NCBI RefSeq assembly: GCF_008923365.1
Contig: NZ_WBMR01000007.1
Location: forward strand, 40,316 to 104,315
From: Actinomadura montaniterrae
Lineage (GTDB): Bacteria; Actinomycetota; Actinomycetes; Streptosporangiales; Streptosporangiaceae
Length of the DNA stretch: 64,000 nucleotides
Direction: 5' to 3'
The notes below the pieces were generated by a model. It was not told where the DNA came from, did not search any database, and saw only the letters and a list, made by a program, of their open reading frames with translations. Both the position numbers and the translations under genes were made by a program. This document shows, in pieces, positions 23,451 to 32,580 of the stretch (position 1 is the stretch's first letter; every line of letters begins with the position of its first letter).

Positions 23451-24749
23451 ATGACCGCAGAACCCGCCGTCGACATCGCCTACTACGCCGGTGTCACCGA
23501 CGAGGAGTTCGCCACCTGGACCTCGGTGGCCGAACGCGTCGCCGCGGAGCTCGCCGAGACCGCGCTCGCCCGGGACCGGGCCAACCAGGACCCCGTGGCG
23601 GAGCTGCGCCTGCTCCGCGAGGCCGGCCTGCTCGGCTTCGCGGCGCCCCGCGAGCTCGGCGGGGGAGGCGGCAGCCTGACGCAGGCGCTCAAGCTGTCGC
23701 GGATCATCTCCGCGGCGGACGGCTCGATCGGTCAGCTGCTGACCTACCACTACTCCAACGGCGTCTGGACGCACATCCTCGGCACTCCCGAGCAGCGGGA
23801 GCGCATCGCCCGCGGCGTCGGTACCGAGGGCTGGTTCCAGGGCAGCGTCAGCAACCCGCGCGACCCCGGCGTCACCGTGGAGCGCGACGGCGACGGCTAC
23901 CGGATCACCGGCCGGCGGACGTTCGCGACCGGCGTCGCCGTCGCCGACCTGATCACCGTGCTGCTCTACGGCGACGAGCCGGTGAACGTCGTCATCCCGC
24001 CCGACCGTCCCGGCCTCGCCTTCGGCGACGACTGGGACAACCTCGGCCAGCGGCTGACCGCGAGCGGGAGCGTCACGTTCGACGGCGTCGTCGCGCACGC
24101 CGACGAGGTCCTCGCCGGCCTCGGCAACGGCGAGGCCGACCGGCGGCGCGACGGCCTGCGCGGACTGTTCAGCCAGCTGATCTTCGCGCACCTGTACGCC
24201 GGCATCGCCGACGGGGCGCTGCAGGCGGCGGCGCGGTACGTGCGCGAGAAGGGCCGGCCCTGGCCGGAGGCGACCAGCCGGGACGTCACCGAGGACCCCT
24301 ACCACCTGCAGCTGCTCGGCCGGCTGTCGGCGTCGCTCGCCGCCGCGACCGCCCTCGCCGACGCGGCGAGCGAGGAGTTCGAGGCCGCGCTCGCGCTCGG
24401 CGCGGACCTGACCGAGGAGCGGTGGGGGCGGCTGGCGATCCTCATCGACCAGGCCAAGGCCGTCACGACCGAGACGGTCCTGGACGTCACGCACAACATC
24501 TACCAGGCGACCGGCGCGCGCTCCACGGCGAACGCGGTCGGGCTCGACATCTACTGGCGCAACGCCCGCACGCACACCACGCACGACCCGCTGCCCTACC
24601 GGCAGCGCGAGATCGGCCGCCACGTCCTGACCGGCGAGCTGCCGCGGCCCCGGCAGTTCGCCGACCTCGCCAAGGCGGCGGACGCCACGCAGGGCGCTGC
24701 GGCGGACACCGCGACCGCCGCGGCCGGCACGGAAGCCGCGGAGCGATGA
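23451..24749 (+). CDS. sfnB: SfnB/DszC-type acyl-CoA-dehydrogenase-fold monooxygenase
   Basis: A 432-residue member of the acyl-CoA-dehydrogenase fold used by flavin-dependent sulfur monooxygenases. Features include LREAGLLGFAAPRELGGGG, SIGQLLTYHYSNGVWTHILG, WFQGSVSNPRDPGVTVERDGDGYRITGRRTFATG, and the C-terminal ATGARSTANAVGLDIYWRNARTHTTHDP. SfnB and DszC relatives act in sulfone, sulfoxide or thiophene oxygenation with reduced flavin from a separate reductase. The ATG has GAAAAGG upstream. It ends in an Ala/Thr-rich tail, and its stop overlaps the ATG of the acetyltransferase gene. A second SfnB-like gene lies at 36426-37646. Confidence 0.85.
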   Translation: MTAEPAVDIAYYAGVTDEEFATWTSVAERVAAELAETALARDRANQDPVAELRLLREAGLLGFAAPRELGGGGGSLTQALKLSRIISAADGSIGQLLTYHYSNGVWTHILGTPEQRERIARGVGTEGWFQGSVSNPRDPGVTVERDGDGYRITGRRTFATGVAVADLITVLLYGDEPVNVVIPPDRPGLAFGDDWDNLGQRLTASGSVTFDGVVAHADEVLAGLGNGEADRRRDGLRGLFSQLIFAHLYAGIADGALQAAARYVREKGRPWPEATSRDVTEDPYHLQLLGRLSASLAAATALADAASEEFEAALALGADLTEERWGRLAILIDQAKAVTTETVLDVTHNIYQATGARSTANAVGLDIYWRNARTHTTHDPLPYRQREIGRHVLTGELPRPRQFADLAKAADATQGAAADTATAAAGTEAAER

Positions 24750-25945
24750 GCGTCGAGTTCCGCACGCTGACGGCGCCCGACGAGGTCAACGCGGCGTTCC
24801 GGGTCTTCCTGCGCGCCATGGTCGGCCTGCCCTTCCGGGACGTCGACGCCACGGAGATCACGGAGGCGGGCCGCTACCTCGGCGCCCTCGACGGCGGCGA
24901 GGTGGTGGCCGGCGCCGACTCCTACACCAGCCGGCTCGTCGTCCCGGGCGGCGCCCGCGTCCCGCACGCGGCGGTGACCCATGTCGGCGTGCTGCCGACG
25001 CACCGGCGCCGGGGCATCGTCAGCCGGCTCATGGAGCGGCAGCTCCGCGACGCCGCCGGCCGGGGCGAGGCCGTCGCCACGCTGCGCGCGTCCGAGGCGG
25101 TCATCTACGAACGCTTCGGGTACGGCGTGGCGTCCTCGGCGCAGCCGGCGCGCGTGACCCTGGACCGGGCACGGCTGCGTCCGGAGGTCCCGGCGGGCGG
25201 GAAGGTCCGGCTCGCCGACCGGACGGCCACCGTCGAACTGCTGGCCGGCGTCTACGAGCGGGCCGCGTGGACCGGCGCGATCGACCGGCCGGACGGCTGG
25301 TGGAGGCTGCAGCAACGGCTCCGCGAGTCCGACACGGTGGCGCACTACGTCGCCGTCCACAGCACCGGCGGCGTGGACGACGGGTACGCGATCTACCATC
25401 CGCTGGACACGTCGGGCTGGTTCACCAGCTCCGAGCGGGTGGTGGCGGTCACCGACTTCGTCGCGCTCAACGACGGCGCGCGCGCCGGGCTGTGGCGCCA
25501 TCTGTTTTCGCTGGACCTGATCGACGTCGTCGCGTTCGACTCCCTGGCCCTGGACGACCCGCTGCCGCTGGCCGTCACCGACCGCCGCTCGGTCGCACTC
25601 GGGCCGCCCCGCGACGAGACCTGGCTGCGGCTGGTCGATGTCGGAGCGGCCCTGGAGGCGCGCGCATACGGAAGCGAGGAAACGGTGGTGCTTCAGGTGA
25701 GCGACCCGCTGCTGCCCGGCAACGACGGCGCCTACGAGATCGGGCCGAAGGGCGTTACGCGCACGACCGCGGCCGCGGACCTCGGCACCGACGTCGCGAC
25801 GCTGGCGGCGGCCTACCTGGGCGGGACGCGCTGGCGGCACCTGGCGGCGACCGGGCGGGTGGCCGTCCACGACCCCGGCGCCGTCGGCCGGATCGACGCG
25901 CTCTTCGCGGTCGACGCGCTGCCGTTCTCGGGCACGGTCTTCTGA
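24746..25945 (+). CDS. Eis-like GNAT acetyltransferase
   Basis: A 399-residue protein. The N-terminal GNAT domain contains AAVTHVGVLPTHRRRGIVSRLM, the V-x-P-x-x-R-x-x-G-I/A acetyl-CoA pyrophosphate loop, and EAVIYERFGYGVAS. A second GNAT-like domain and a C-terminal SCP2-like domain (~300-399, ALEARAYGSEETVVLQVSDPLLPGNDG) complete the Eis architecture, and the length is typical. Eis-family enzymes acetylate amines on aminoglycosides, peptides or other polyamines. It is translationally coupled to SfnB. Inside an organosulfur operon it may acetylate an amine-bearing substrate or product. Not known from classic sulfur operons. Confidence 0.8.
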   Translation: MSVEFRTLTAPDEVNAAFRVFLRAMVGLPFRDVDATEITEAGRYLGALDGGEVVAGADSYTSRLVVPGGARVPHAAVTHVGVLPTHRRRGIVSRLMERQLRDAAGRGEAVATLRASEAVIYERFGYGVASSAQPARVTLDRARLRPEVPAGGKVRLADRTATVELLAGVYERAAWTGAIDRPDGWWRLQQRLRESDTVAHYVAVHSTGGVDDGYAIYHPLDTSGWFTSSERVVAVTDFVALNDGARAGLWRHLFSLDLIDVVAFDSLALDDPLPLAVTDRRSVALGPPRDETWLRLVDVGAALEARAYGSEETVVLQVSDPLLPGNDGAYEIGPKGVTRTTAAADLGTDVATLAAAYLGGTRWRHLAATGRVAVHDPGAVGRIDALFAVDALPFSGTVF

Positions 25946-26012
25946 TGCCCGGACGCCCCGGCGTGCGCGCCGCCCTCCCCGTCCCGACGCTCGTGAAAGG
26001 CGGTGACCTGCC

Positions 26013-27407
26013 GTGACCCGGCCCGATCCGTTCATCCTCTCGGCGTTCACCATGTCGACCGTGTCGCACGGCAACACCGGCCTCTGGCGGCACCCGGACG
26101 ACCGGACGGCCGGCTACACCGAGCTGTCCTACTGGGTCGACCTCGCCCGGCGCCTGGAGGCGGGCGGGTTCGACCTGCTGTTCATCGCCGACGCGGTGGG
26201 CCAGCTCGACGTGTACGGAGGGAACGCCCGCGAGGCGCTCGCCCGCGCCGTGCAGACCCCGGTGACCGACCCGCTGCTCGTCGTCTCCGCGATGGCGGCC
26301 GCGACCGAGCGCCTCGGGTTCGGCGTCACGGTGTCGACGACCTACGAGTACCCGTACCTGCTCGCCCGCAAGTTCAGTACGCTCGACCACCTGACCGGCG
26401 GCCGGATCGGCTGGAACATCGTCACGTCGCTGCTGGACAGCGCGGCGCGCAACATCATCGCCCGCGAACGCCAGATCGGCCACGACGAGCGGTACGCGAT
26501 CGCCCAGGAGTTCCTGGAGGTCGTGTACAAGCTCTGGGAGGGGTCGTGGGAGGACGGCGCGGTCCTGCGCGACCGCGACGGCGGCGTCTTCACCGACCCC
26601 GACCGGGTCCACGGCATCGGTCATGCCGGGCGGTACTTCTCCGTCCCCGGCGCCCATCTCGTCGAACCGTCGCCGCAGCGGACGCCGCTGCTGCTGCAGG
26701 CGGGCACGTCGGCCGCGGGTCGCGCGTTCGCGGCGCGCAACGCCGAGCTCGTGTTCGCCGCCGACCCCCGACCCGAGGCGCTGCGCCGCAACATCGACGA
26801 CATCCGGCGCCGCGCGGTGGAACTCGGCCGCAGGCCCGAGCACATCAAGTTCATCACCTCCGTCACCGTGGTCGTCGACGAGAACGACCGCGCCGCCGAG
26901 GCCAAGGCCCGCGACCTGCGCCGGTTCCGCGACACGCGCGGCGGCCTGGTGCTGTTGTCGGCGCTCAGCGGCGTCGACTGGTCCGGGCACGACCTCGACC
27001 GGCCGATCGGCGAGTTCGACACCGACGCCAGCCGCTCGGTGCTGGCCTCCGTCGCCGACCCCGCCGTCCGCGCGCGGCTCACGCTGCGCGACTACGTCGA
27101 CGGGCTGGGCGGGTTCGGCGGGGACGCGCTGGTGGGCGGACCGTCCACCGTCGCCGGCGCGCTGGAGGACTACGCCGCGAGGACGGGCGTCGACGGGTTC
27201 AACTTCGTCTACCTGGTGACCCCGGGCAGCTTCGACGACCTCGCCGAGCACCTCGTCCCGGAGCTGGACCGGCGGGGCCGGGTGCGGGAGCGCGGCGCGC
27301 CGCGGTCCGTGCGCGACGCGCTGTTCGGCACGGGCCCGCGGCTCCCCGACGACCATCCGGGCACCGCCTTCCGCCACCGCGCCCTTCGTCCGGCCGCTAC
27401 TCGATAA
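26013..27407 (+). CDS. DszA/NtaA/SnaA-family FMNH2-dependent monooxygenase
   Basis: A 464-residue luciferase-like protein of the nitrilotriacetate/dibenzothiophene-sulfone monooxygenase type. It has FDLLFIADAVGQLDVYGG, VTVSTTYEYPYLLARKFSTLDHLTGGRIGWNIVTSLLDSAARN, a conserved DERYAIAQEFLEVVYKLWEGSWEDGAV, and LLLQAGTSAAGRAFAARNAELVF. Relatives cleave C-N or C-S bonds using FMNH2. The GTG start follows GAAAGG. A close paralogue lies at 32577-34007, on the far side of the ABC importer, so the two enzymes flank the uptake system they probably serve. The stop is 14 bases from the binding-protein start. Confidence 0.85.
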   Translation: MTRPDPFILSAFTMSTVSHGNTGLWRHPDDRTAGYTELSYWVDLARRLEAGGFDLLFIADAVGQLDVYGGNAREALARAVQTPVTDPLLVVSAMAAATERLGFGVTVSTTYEYPYLLARKFSTLDHLTGGRIGWNIVTSLLDSAARNIIARERQIGHDERYAIAQEFLEVVYKLWEGSWEDGAVLRDRDGGVFTDPDRVHGIGHAGRYFSVPGAHLVEPSPQRTPLLLQAGTSAAGRAFAARNAELVFAADPRPEALRRNIDDIRRRAVELGRRPEHIKFITSVTVVVDENDRAAEAKARDLRRFRDTRGGLVLLSALSGVDWSGHDLDRPIGEFDTDASRSVLASVADPAVRARLTLRDYVDGLGGFGGDALVGGPSTVAGALEDYAARTGVDGFNFVYLVTPGSFDDLAEHLVPELDRRGRVRERGAPRSVRDALFGTGPRLPDDHPGTAFRHRALRPAATR

Positions 27408-27421
27408 AAACGGTAGGAAAA
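27407..27421 (+). promoter_or_regulatory. Shared CGGTAGGAAAA motif before the binding-protein gene
   Basis: GATAAAAACGGTAGGAA runs immediately before the ATG at 27422. Nearly the same bases occur at 53708-53722 at the start of the second ABC binding-protein gene. Related CGGTMGGAAWA copies occur at 20334-20344 (minus), 37691-37702, 39534-39544 and 43448-43458 (minus). Confidence 0.4.
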
Positions 27422-29038
27422 ATGAAGAATTTGCCCATGCCCTCTCGGCACGCCGCGCTCGCGTGGACCGCCGTGCTCGCCGGATCGGCCCTCCTCCTGT
27501 CCGCGTGCGGCGGGTCGGGGAGCGGCGCCGCGGCGGGCTCCCGGCCCCGCGACGGCGGCACCCTCATCGTCGGCCAGTACCAGGAGGTGACGCAGTTCGA
27601 CCCGAACCGCCAGTACTCCTGGGAGACCTGGCGCATCGACCGCAACATCTACGAGACCCTCGTCGACGAGGACCTGTCCTCGCCCACCGGCGTGCCGAAG
27701 ATCGTGCCCAGGCTGGCGACGTCGTGGAAGGTGAGCGACGACGCCAGGACCTACACGTTCACCCTGCGGCAGGGCGTGAAGTTCAGCGACGGGACGCCGT
27801 TCGACGCCGAAGCCGTCCGGTTCAACGTCCGCCGCTTCACCGACCCGACGTTCACGTACTACGACAAGGTCAGCGCCGCCACCATGTCGCTGGTCTACGG
27901 CGACCTCGACTCCTTCAAGGTCGTCGACGACCACACGGTGCGGTACACCTTCAAGCACCCGTTCCTGGACTTCCTCCGGCAGATCCCGAACAGCGGCAAC
28001 GCCGCCTCCGGCATCTTCAGCCCCGCCGCGCTGAAGAAGTACGGGCAGGACGGCCTCGCCGACCACCCGGTGGGCACCGGTCCGTTCACCTTCCAGGAGC
28101 GGGTCCGCGGCGACCACACGACGCTGGTGCGCAACACCCGCTACTGGGGCGCCCGCCCGCACCTCGACAAAGTGGTCTTCAAGCCGGTCGGCGACGACCA
28201 GAGCCGGGTCGCCGCGCTGCGCAGCGGCGCCGTCGACCTCATCAGCCGCGTCCCGCCGGACTCGGTGGCGTCGCTGGAGAAGGCCGGCTTCACCGTCCCG
28301 GAGAACACGAACGTCCCGCAGATCATCTACTACAGCTACAACTTCCAGAACCCCTACCTGCGGGACAAGCGCGTCCGGCAGGCCATCGCCCAGGCCGTCG
28401 ACCGCAAGCAGCTCGCCGCCAAGATCTACAAGGGCTACGCCGAGGCGGCGACCTCGATCATCAACCAGGGCAACGAGGCCCACGACCCCTCCGCCGTCGA
28501 TCACCCGTACGACCCGGCGGCCGCGAAGAAGCTCATCGCCGACGCCGGCTACCGGCCCGGCCAGGTCAAGTTCACGATCCTGAGCGACACGACCGGGCAG
28601 CCCACGGCCGAGTTCATCCAGCAGGGACTCAAGGCCGTCGGCATCGACGCGAAGGTCGAGTCCTTCGAGTGGATCACCTACGGGACCCGCACCGCCAACC
28701 TCACCCCATCCGACGGCATGTACCTGGGGGAGTGGGGCTACGTCGCGGCGAACTGGGTGCAGATCGCGCACGACCACAGCGTGGTCGCGCATGACGGCGA
28801 CAAGTACTCCGACACCAGCGGGGCCACGAACAAGGCGATCGAGGCGGCCGCGCACAACGCCGACCCGGCCAAGGCCGCAGGACTGTGGCAGGACGCCGCG
28901 CAGGCGTGGGCGAAGGACGCCACGATCCTCCCGCTGCTGTCGTTCAACCGCTACTACGCCGTCTCGTCCCGCGTCGGCGGGTTCGTCTGGCCGCAGCAGG
29001 ACCACTACGACCTGTCCAGGGCCTGGGTGGCGAGCTGA
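27422..29038 (+). CDS. Opp/Dpp-type ABC substrate-binding lipoprotein
   Basis: A 538-residue SBP_bac_5 (cluster C) binding protein. The signal peptide ends in a lipobox, LLLSAC, with the lipid-modified cysteine at C29. The mature domain shows the family pattern GGTLIVGQYQEVTQFDPN, TYTFTLRQGVKFSDGTPFDAEAV and TGPFTFQERVRGDHTTLVRN. It should be anchored on the outer face of the membrane and deliver a peptide-, nickel- or sulfonate-like ligand to the permeases encoded next. The ATG at 27422 has only a weak ribosome site, GGTAGGAAA. Placement between two DszA-like genes suggests an organosulfur or aminopolycarboxylate ligand. Confidence 0.85.
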   Translation: MKNLPMPSRHAALAWTAVLAGSALLLSACGGSGSGAAAGSRPRDGGTLIVGQYQEVTQFDPNRQYSWETWRIDRNIYETLVDEDLSSPTGVPKIVPRLATSWKVSDDARTYTFTLRQGVKFSDGTPFDAEAVRFNVRRFTDPTFTYYDKVSAATMSLVYGDLDSFKVVDDHTVRYTFKHPFLDFLRQIPNSGNAASGIFSPAALKKYGQDGLADHPVGTGPFTFQERVRGDHTTLVRNTRYWGARPHLDKVVFKPVGDDQSRVAALRSGAVDLISRVPPDSVASLEKAGFTVPENTNVPQIIYYSYNFQNPYLRDKRVRQAIAQAVDRKQLAAKIYKGYAEAATSIINQGNEAHDPSAVDHPYDPAAAKKLIADAGYRPGQVKFTILSDTTGQPTAEFIQQGLKAVGIDAKVESFEWITYGTRTANLTPSDGMYLGEWGYVAANWVQIAHDHSVVAHDGDKYSDTSGATNKAIEAAAHNADPAKAAGLWQDAAQAWAKDATILPLLSFNRYYAVSSRVGGFVWPQQDHYDLSRAWVAS

Positions 29039-29040
29039 CG

Positions 29041-29997
29041 ATGGCGCGCCGGATCCTGTGGCGGTTGGTGAACGTCGTCCCGCTGCTCTTCGTCATCAGC
29101 CTCCTGGTGTTCTTCATCTCGCAGGCGGGCCCGGCCGATCCCGTCCGCGGCGCGCTCAGCCAGAAGATGTCGCCCGCGCAGATCGAGCAGATCCGGCAGG
29201 CGTACGGGCTGGACCGGCCGGCGTGGGCGCAGTACCTGAGCTGGCTGAAGGACATGGTCGCGCACGGCGGCGGCGTCTCGCTCAGCCTGCGCAGCCCCGT
29301 CTCCGGGATCGTGTTCCCGGCCTTCCGGAACACCCTGCTGCTCGTCGCCGGCGCCACGCTGCTGACGGTCGTGCTCGGCGTCGCGATCGGCTTCGTGGCG
29401 GGGATCCGGCACGGCCGGCTCGCCGACCGGGTCACGATGCTGCTCGTGCAGGTCGGCAGCAACCTGCCCATCTACTGGCTCGGTCTGATCATCATCTACC
29501 TCACCGCCGTCGAGCGGCGGTGGCTGCCCGCCGGCGGCATGCACGACCTGCGCGGCGACGGCGGCTTCGGCGACCTGCTGCTGCACCTGGTCGCGCCGTC
29601 GTTCGCCGCGTCGCTGGTGTCGACGCTGATCATCGCGCGGTTCGTCCGGGCGGCGGTCATCGAGAGCGAGCGGTCGGACTACGTCCGCACCTACCGGTCC
29701 CAGGGGTTCGGCCGCGCCGCGATCCTCGGCAAGCACGTCGGCCGCAACGTCCTGCCGCCGATCGTGAACATCACCGGGCTCACCGTCGGCTCGGTGATCA
29801 CCGGGGTGGTCTTCGTCGAGACGATCTTCTCCTGGCCGGGCATCGGCAGCGTCCTGCTCAACGCCATCGCCGCGTCGGACTACCCGGTGATCCAGTCGGG
29901 CGTGCTGCTGGTCGCGGTGACGTTCGTGCTCGTCAACCTCGCCACCGACGTCGTGCTGGACCTGCTGAACCCGCGGCTGAGGCACGGTGCCGCATGA
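29041..29997 (+). CDS. ABC transporter permease, DppB type
   Basis: A 318-residue inner-membrane permease with six predicted helices. The first (LVNVVPLLFVISLLVFFI) is followed by the long external loop LDRPAWAQYLSWLKDMVAHGG, typical of DppB. The EAA coupling loop is DYVRTYRSQGFGRAAILGKHVGRN. It starts two bases after the binding-protein stop and overlaps the DppC-type gene (ATGA). Together these form the transmembrane channel of the first importer. Confidence 0.87.
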   Translation: MARRILWRLVNVVPLLFVISLLVFFISQAGPADPVRGALSQKMSPAQIEQIRQAYGLDRPAWAQYLSWLKDMVAHGGGVSLSLRSPVSGIVFPAFRNTLLLVAGATLLTVVLGVAIGFVAGIRHGRLADRVTMLLVQVGSNLPIYWLGLIIIYLTAVERRWLPAGGMHDLRGDGGFGDLLLHLVAPSFAASLVSTLIIARFVRAAVIESERSDYVRTYRSQGFGRAAILGKHVGRNVLPPIVNITGLTVGSVITGVVFVETIFSWPGIGSVLLNAIAASDYPVIQSGVLLVAVTFVLVNLATDVVLDLLNPRLRHGAA

Positions 29998-30875
29998 GCG
30001 CGCCCACCGTCCCCGCCGCCGGCGCCGAGACGACGGCGCCGCCGCGGCCGCGGCGCTCCGCCCTCGCGCGGTTCGCGCGCAACCGGGAGGCCGTGCTCGG
30101 GTTCGCCGTGATCGCCGCCGTCGTCGCGGTCTCGGTGCTGGCCCCGTGGCTGGCGCCGCACGACCCGAACGCCGCCGACGCCGAGAGCGTCCTGGCGCCC
30201 ACCGGATCGGCCGGGCACCTGCTCGGCACGGACGAGCAGGGCCGGGACGTGCTGAGCCGCCTGCTCTACGGCGGACGGACCGCGCTCGTCGTGTCCGTCG
30301 TGTCCGTCACCGCCGCCCTGGTCGCCGGGACGGCGGTGGGGCTGTTCGCCGCGTTCGCGGGCCGCCGCGCGTCCGGTGCGCTGATGCGGCTGGTCGACCT
30401 GATGTTCGCGTTCCCGGTGATCCTGGTGGCCCTGTCGCTCGCCGCGGTCGTCCGGCCGGGCGCGTGGGTCCTGGCCGGCACCGTCGTGTTCGGCGCCGTC
30501 CCGTACGTCGCCCGGATCGTCTTCGCCGAGGCCCGCGTCGAGCGTGAGAAGGACTACGTCGAGGCGGCGCGCTCGCTCGGCGCCTCCGAGGCGGCCATCG
30601 TGTGCACCGAGGTGCTGCCCAACCTCGCCTCGTCCGTCGTCATCTACGGGACGAGCCTGGTCGGGGTGAACATCGTCTTCACCGCCAGCCTCAGCGCGCT
30701 CGGCCTCGGCGTCCAGCCGCCCGACGCGGACTGGGGCCGGATGATCTCCGAGGGCGCCAAGGTGCTGGTCACCGGCAGCCCCGGCGTCGCCACGTTCCCC
30801 GCCCTCGCCGTCCTGCTGGTCGCGCTGGCCTTCAACTGGCTCGGCGACGGCCTGCGCGACGTCCTGAACCCGTGA
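29994..30875 (+). CDS. ABC transporter permease, DppC type
   Basis: A 293-residue DppC-type permease. It has an N-terminal cytosolic stretch (ARFARNREAVLGFAVIAAV), the signature GTDEQGRDVLSRLLYGGRTAL, the coupling loop DYVEAARSLGASEAAIVCTEVLPN, and the C-terminal GLGVQPPDADWGRMISEG. It starts within the preceding stop (ATGA). With the DppB-type partner it forms a heterodimeric channel driven by the double ATPase encoded 40 bases downstream. Confidence 0.87.
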   Translation: MSAPTVPAAGAETTAPPRPRRSALARFARNREAVLGFAVIAAVVAVSVLAPWLAPHDPNAADAESVLAPTGSAGHLLGTDEQGRDVLSRLLYGGRTALVVSVVSVTAALVAGTAVGLFAAFAGRRASGALMRLVDLMFAFPVILVALSLAAVVRPGAWVLAGTVVFGAVPYVARIVFAEARVEREKDYVEAARSLGASEAAIVCTEVLPNLASSVVIYGTSLVGVNIVFTASLSALGLGVQPPDADWGRMISEGAKVLVTGSPGVATFPALAVLLVALAFNWLGDGLRDVLNP

Positions 30876-30915
30876 TCGGGACCATGACCGCGCCACGAGA
30901 CCCCGGAGGTCGGAA

Positions 30916-32580
30916 ATGAACGCCGTGCTCACCGTGCAGGGCCTCAGCGTCGAGTTCGCGCTGCCCGGCGCCCGGATCGAGGCGGTGCGGGGCGTCGACC
31001 TGGAGATCGGCGAGGGAGAGGTGCTCGCGCTCGTCGGCGAGTCCGGCTCGGGCAAGAGCGTGACGGCCGCCGCGATCCTCGGGCTGCTGCCCCGCGACGC
31101 CCGCGTCACCGCGGGCGGCGTCCGCTTCCGCGGCACCGAGCTGGTCGGGCTGCCGGAGCGGCGGCTCAACGCCCACCGCGGCTCCGGCATCGGAATGATC
31201 TTCCAGAACCCGGTCACCTCGCTCGATCCCTCGTTCGCCGTCGGTAGCCAGCTCGGCGACACCGCCCGCCTGCACCTGGGCGTGTCCCGGAGCGAGGCGG
31301 CACGGGTCGCGGGCACGTGGCTGGAGCGGGTCGGCATCCCCGACCCGGACCGCGTCCTGCGCTCCTACCCGCACGAGCTGAGCGGCGGCATGCGCCAGCG
31401 CGTCATGATCGCGCTCGCCGCGCTCTCCGGCCCGGACCTGCTCATCGCCGACGAGCCGACGACGGCGCTGGACGCCACCGTGCAGAAGCAGATCCTCGAC
31501 CTGCTGCTCGGCCTGTCCGCCGAGACCGGAACGGCGGTGCTGCTGATCACGCACGACTTCGGCGTGGTCGCGCACACCGGCTCCCGCGTCGCGGTGATGC
31601 GCGAGGGCGAGATCGTCGAGGTGGGGGAGACCCGGCGGGTGCTGGACGCACCGTCGCACCCCTACACGCGCTCGCTCATCGCGTCGGTGCCCGAGATCGG
31701 GCGAGGCCGCCCGTCTGCCGCCCGGCACGCCCGCCCGGCGCGGTCCGCCGGCCCGTCATCCGATGAGGCGATCCTGGAACTGCGGGGCGTGTCGAAGGAG
31801 TTCGCCCTCGGCGGCTTCGGCACCGGACGCCACCGGACCACGGTCCGCGCCGTCGGCGACGTCTCGCTGAGCGTACGGCGCGGCGAGACGTTCGGGCTCA
31901 TCGGCGAGTCCGGATCGGGCAAGTCGACGCTCGCCCGGCTCTCCGGCGCCCTGCTCCCGCCCACCGCCGGGTCGGTCTTGTTCGACGGCGCGGACGCCGC
32001 CGCGGCGGACGCCCGGGGCCGCCGCGACCTGCGGCGCCGCTTCCAGTACGTCTTCCAGGACGCGGCCACCGCCCTGAACCCGCGGCTCACGGCGGGCGAC
32101 CAGATCGCCCGGCCGCTCGTCCGGCTGGGGAAGGCCGCGAACCGCCGCGAGGCCGCCGCCCTCACGGCACGGGCGCTGGAACTGGTCGGCCTGCACGCCG
32201 CGCACGCCGACCGCTACCCGCGCGAGTTCTCCGGCGGGCAGCGCCAGCGGGTGAGCATCGCCCGGGCCATCGCGCTGGAGCCCGACCTGCTGGTGCTCGA
32301 CGAGCCCACGTCCGCCCTCGACGTGTCCACGCAGGCGAGCATCCTGGACCTGCTCTTCGATCTGAAGGACGAGCTCGGCCTCACCTACGTGTTCATCGGC
32401 CACGACCTCGCGGTGATCGAGTCGGTCTGCGACCGCATCGGCGTGATGCGGCACGGATCGCTCGTCGAGACCTTCCCGGTGGACGACCTGTTCGCCGGGG
32501 ACCGCCATCCGGCCACCCGCGCACTGCTCGACGCCGTCCTCCCGATCGGCGCCGCGCACGAAGCCAAGGAGATCTCATGA
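30916..32580 (+). CDS. Fused dipeptide-type ABC ATPase (DppD-DppF double domain)
   Basis: A 554-residue protein with two complete nucleotide-binding domains. Walker A GESGSGKS occurs at 41-48 and 330-337. The signature segments are LSGGMRQRVMIALAAL and FSGGQRQRVSIARAIAL, and the Walker B segments are LLIADEPTTALD and LLVLDEPTSALD. Fusion of the D and F ATPases is common in actinomycetes and gives a balanced ABC motor. The ATG follows CCGGAGG. It is coupled by ATGA to the downstream DszA-like gene, tying transport to catabolism. Confidence 0.88.
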   Translation: MNAVLTVQGLSVEFALPGARIEAVRGVDLEIGEGEVLALVGESGSGKSVTAAAILGLLPRDARVTAGGVRFRGTELVGLPERRLNAHRGSGIGMIFQNPVTSLDPSFAVGSQLGDTARLHLGVSRSEAARVAGTWLERVGIPDPDRVLRSYPHELSGGMRQRVMIALAALSGPDLLIADEPTTALDATVQKQILDLLLGLSAETGTAVLLITHDFGVVAHTGSRVAVMREGEIVEVGETRRVLDAPSHPYTRSLIASVPEIGRGRPSAARHARPARSAGPSSDEAILELRGVSKEFALGGFGTGRHRTTVRAVGDVSLSVRRGETFGLIGESGSGKSTLARLSGALLPPTAGSVLFDGADAAAADARGRRDLRRRFQYVFQDAATALNPRLTAGDQIARPLVRLGKAANRREAAALTARALELVGLHAAHADRYPREFSGGQRQRVSIARAIALEPDLLVLDEPTSALDVSTQASILDLLFDLKDELGLTYVFIGHDLAVIESVCDRIGVMRHGSLVETFPVDDLFAGDRHPATRALLDAVLPIGAAHEAKEIS

